A stretch of 34,474 nt of DNA from Acidobacteriota bacterium (GTDB taxonomy: Bacteria > Acidobacteriota > Vicinamibacteria > Vicinamibacterales > UBA2999). The notes under the pieces are model-generated. The model was given only the letters and a program-made list of their open reading frames with translations, did not search any database and was not told where the DNA came from. The position numbers and the translations under genes are program-made. Positions 33,387-34,474 of this stretch are shown piece by piece (the first letter of the stretch is position 1; every line of letters begins with the position of its first letter). Where the stretch lies: contig CAUJDN010000034.1 of assembly GCA_963169195.1 (NCBI GenBank), forward strand, positions 1 through 34,474. Direction: 5' to 3'.

Positions 33387-34474
33387 ATGACGAGCACCTG
33401 GCGCGGAGGACTGCTGCTCGCCTCAGGGGCCACGCTGGCCCTGGCCGTGGCCGGCAGCGCCGGTCCGGCCGGACGAGCCCAGCCCCTCTCGCAATTCGTC
33501 GGTACGCTCGATGAACACCCCTCGATCCAGTACGAGAACCGGCCCACGACGGACGTGGTCACGCGGCTGAACGCCGCCCTCGCCGCCGGCCGCCAGACCC
33601 TGGAGCGCGACGAGCGGACCGGCTACCTGCTGCCGGTGCTGAACGCGTTGAACGTCCCGGCCGAATCGCAGGTGCTCGTCTTCTCGAAGACGGGCCTCCA
33701 GCGCGCGCACACGGGCCCACGGAATCCCCGCGCCCTCTACTTCAACGAGTCGGTCGTGGTGGGCTACATTCCCGGCGCGCCCGACCTGGAACTGGCCGCG
33801 CACGATCCGCAGCAGGGCGTCGTGTTCTACTCGCTGGCGCAGAGGGAAGCCGCCGCACCCACGTTCAAGCGGCGTGCGCACTGCCTCACGTGTCATGTGT
33901 CGGCGGTCACGATGGAGGTGCCGGGGTTCATCGTCCGCAGCCACATGGTGGGTGCGGACGGAAGCGCCATGCCGGCGCTCGGCAGCCACACGGTGAACCA
34001 CCAGACGCCGCACACCCAGCGATGGGGCGGGTGGTTCGTCACCGGCCACGCGTCGATGCCGCCCTACGGGCCGCTCGGGCACCTCGGCAACACGACCGTC
34101 ACGCCCCACCCGACGTCGGGACCGGCCATCTTCTCGAACCACGTCCTCATCGAGTGGCTGAACCGGCCGGTCGAGACGGACAGGTACCTCGCGTCGGACA
34201 GCGATCTCGCCGCGCTCATGACGTTCGATCACCAGATGCACGCGCTCAACCTGCTCACGCGGCTTAACTGGGAGGCGCGCGTCGCGGCCGCCGGCGGCCG
34301 ATCCGAGGCCACCGACGCCGCGCTGGCCGGGCGCGTGGGCGAGCTGGTGGACTATCTGCTCTTCGTCAACGAGGCTCCACTGGCCTTCGAAGTCGAGCCG
34401 CGCCCGGGCTTCGCGGAGGCCCTGGCCGCCCGGGCGCCGAAGGACCGCCGGGGCCGGTCCCTCGCGCAGCTGGA
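33387..34474 (+). CDS. Exported protein with a single CxxCH heme-binding motif, C-terminus beyond the right edge
   Basis: The visible 362 residues start with a signal peptide (about 1-31, ending near GRAQ). Residues C166-L-T-C169-H170 (in RAHCLTCHVSA) form a c-type heme attachment motif. It is preceded by a region with PRALYFNESVVVGYIPGAP and followed by SHTVNHQTPHTQRWGGWFVTG and EWLNRPVETDRYLASDSD. The sequence around the heme site is not a typical small cytochrome; the protein looks like one of the large periplasmic monoheme proteins found in Acidobacteria and Planctomycetes. I do not recognise the family. The frame is open to the last base. The electron partner is unknown. Confidence 0.8.
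   Translation, partial: MTSTWRGGLLLASGATLALAVAGSAGPAGRAQPLSQFVGTLDEHPSIQYENRPTTDVVTRLNAALAAGRQTLERDERTGYLLPVLNALNVPAESQVLVFSKTGLQRAHTGPRNPRALYFNESVVVGYIPGAPDLELAAHDPQQGVVFYSLAQREAAAPTFKRRAHCLTCHVSAVTMEVPGFIVRSHMVGADGSAMPALGSHTVNHQTPHTQRWGGWFVTGHASMPPYGPLGHLGNTTVTPHPTSGPAIFSNHVLIEWLNRPVETDRYLASDSDLAALMTFDHQMHALNLLTRLNWEARVAAAGGRSEATDAALAGRVGELVDYLLFVNEAPLAFEVEPRPGFAEALAARAPKDRRGRSLAQL

Overview
The window is high-GC DNA, densely packed with genes on both strands, from a Gram-negative (diderm) bacterium. lpxC for lipid A, several lipoproteins, a DUF5916 outer-membrane protein, a PQQ-type quinoprotein and an FG-GAP propeller protein all fit Acidobacteriota, perhaps Vicinamibacteria. That placement is inference from gene content and base composition; no rRNA or phylogenetic marker was compared. 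There are no tRNA or rRNA genes, no insertion sequence, no integrase and no CRISPR array. The region looks chromosomal.

Layout. 1-1624 (minus): a secreted subtilisin-like protease, cut by the left edge, behind a small excisionase-type HTH protein. 1895-7704 (plus): a peptide-type ABC importer (binding protein and two permeases, no ATPase) in a tightly overlapping row with an aldolase of the dihydrodipicolinate synthase superfamily, then an alanine-glyoxylate-type aminotransferase. The aldolase resembles 4-hydroxy-2-oxoglutarate aldolase rather than DapA, so the row could take up peptides and dispose of hydroxyproline carbon through glyoxylate to glycine. 7787-13131: a cell-envelope block with an M48 lipoprotein protease, a monofunctional transglycosylase, a convergent class A PBP and an NlpC/P60 lipoprotein. 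13282-14806: an HNH endonuclease coupled to an IPT/NHL propeller protein. 14984-20413: uvrA, lpxC (with the only textbook intrinsic terminator I found) and a renal-dipeptidase-family enzyme. 20473-22701: an AraC-type regulator divergent from two small membrane proteins, one DoxX-like. 22923-26443: the DUF5916 protein and a phosphoribosyltransferase. 26549-30283: a quinoprotein divergent from an FG-GAP protein whose 3' end overlaps a convergent DUF302 gene. 30335-34474: a DASS/SLC13 permease with RCK domains, a PilT-like ATPase and a monoheme protein cut by the right edge.

Two patterns recur between genes. First, several starts (9232, 19142, 28555 minus, 28630, 33387, and the mini-ORF at 22897) have a TAnnnT-like -10 hexamer ending 6-7 nt before the start codon and no clear Shine-Dalgarno, as expected for leaderless mRNAs. 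Second, gaps next to gene 3' ends carry short 7-10 bp tandem or inverted repeats with a different unit in each gap, often beginning within a few bases of the stop codon; the gaps between divergent gene starts lack them. No stretch longer than 300 bases lacks a gene.
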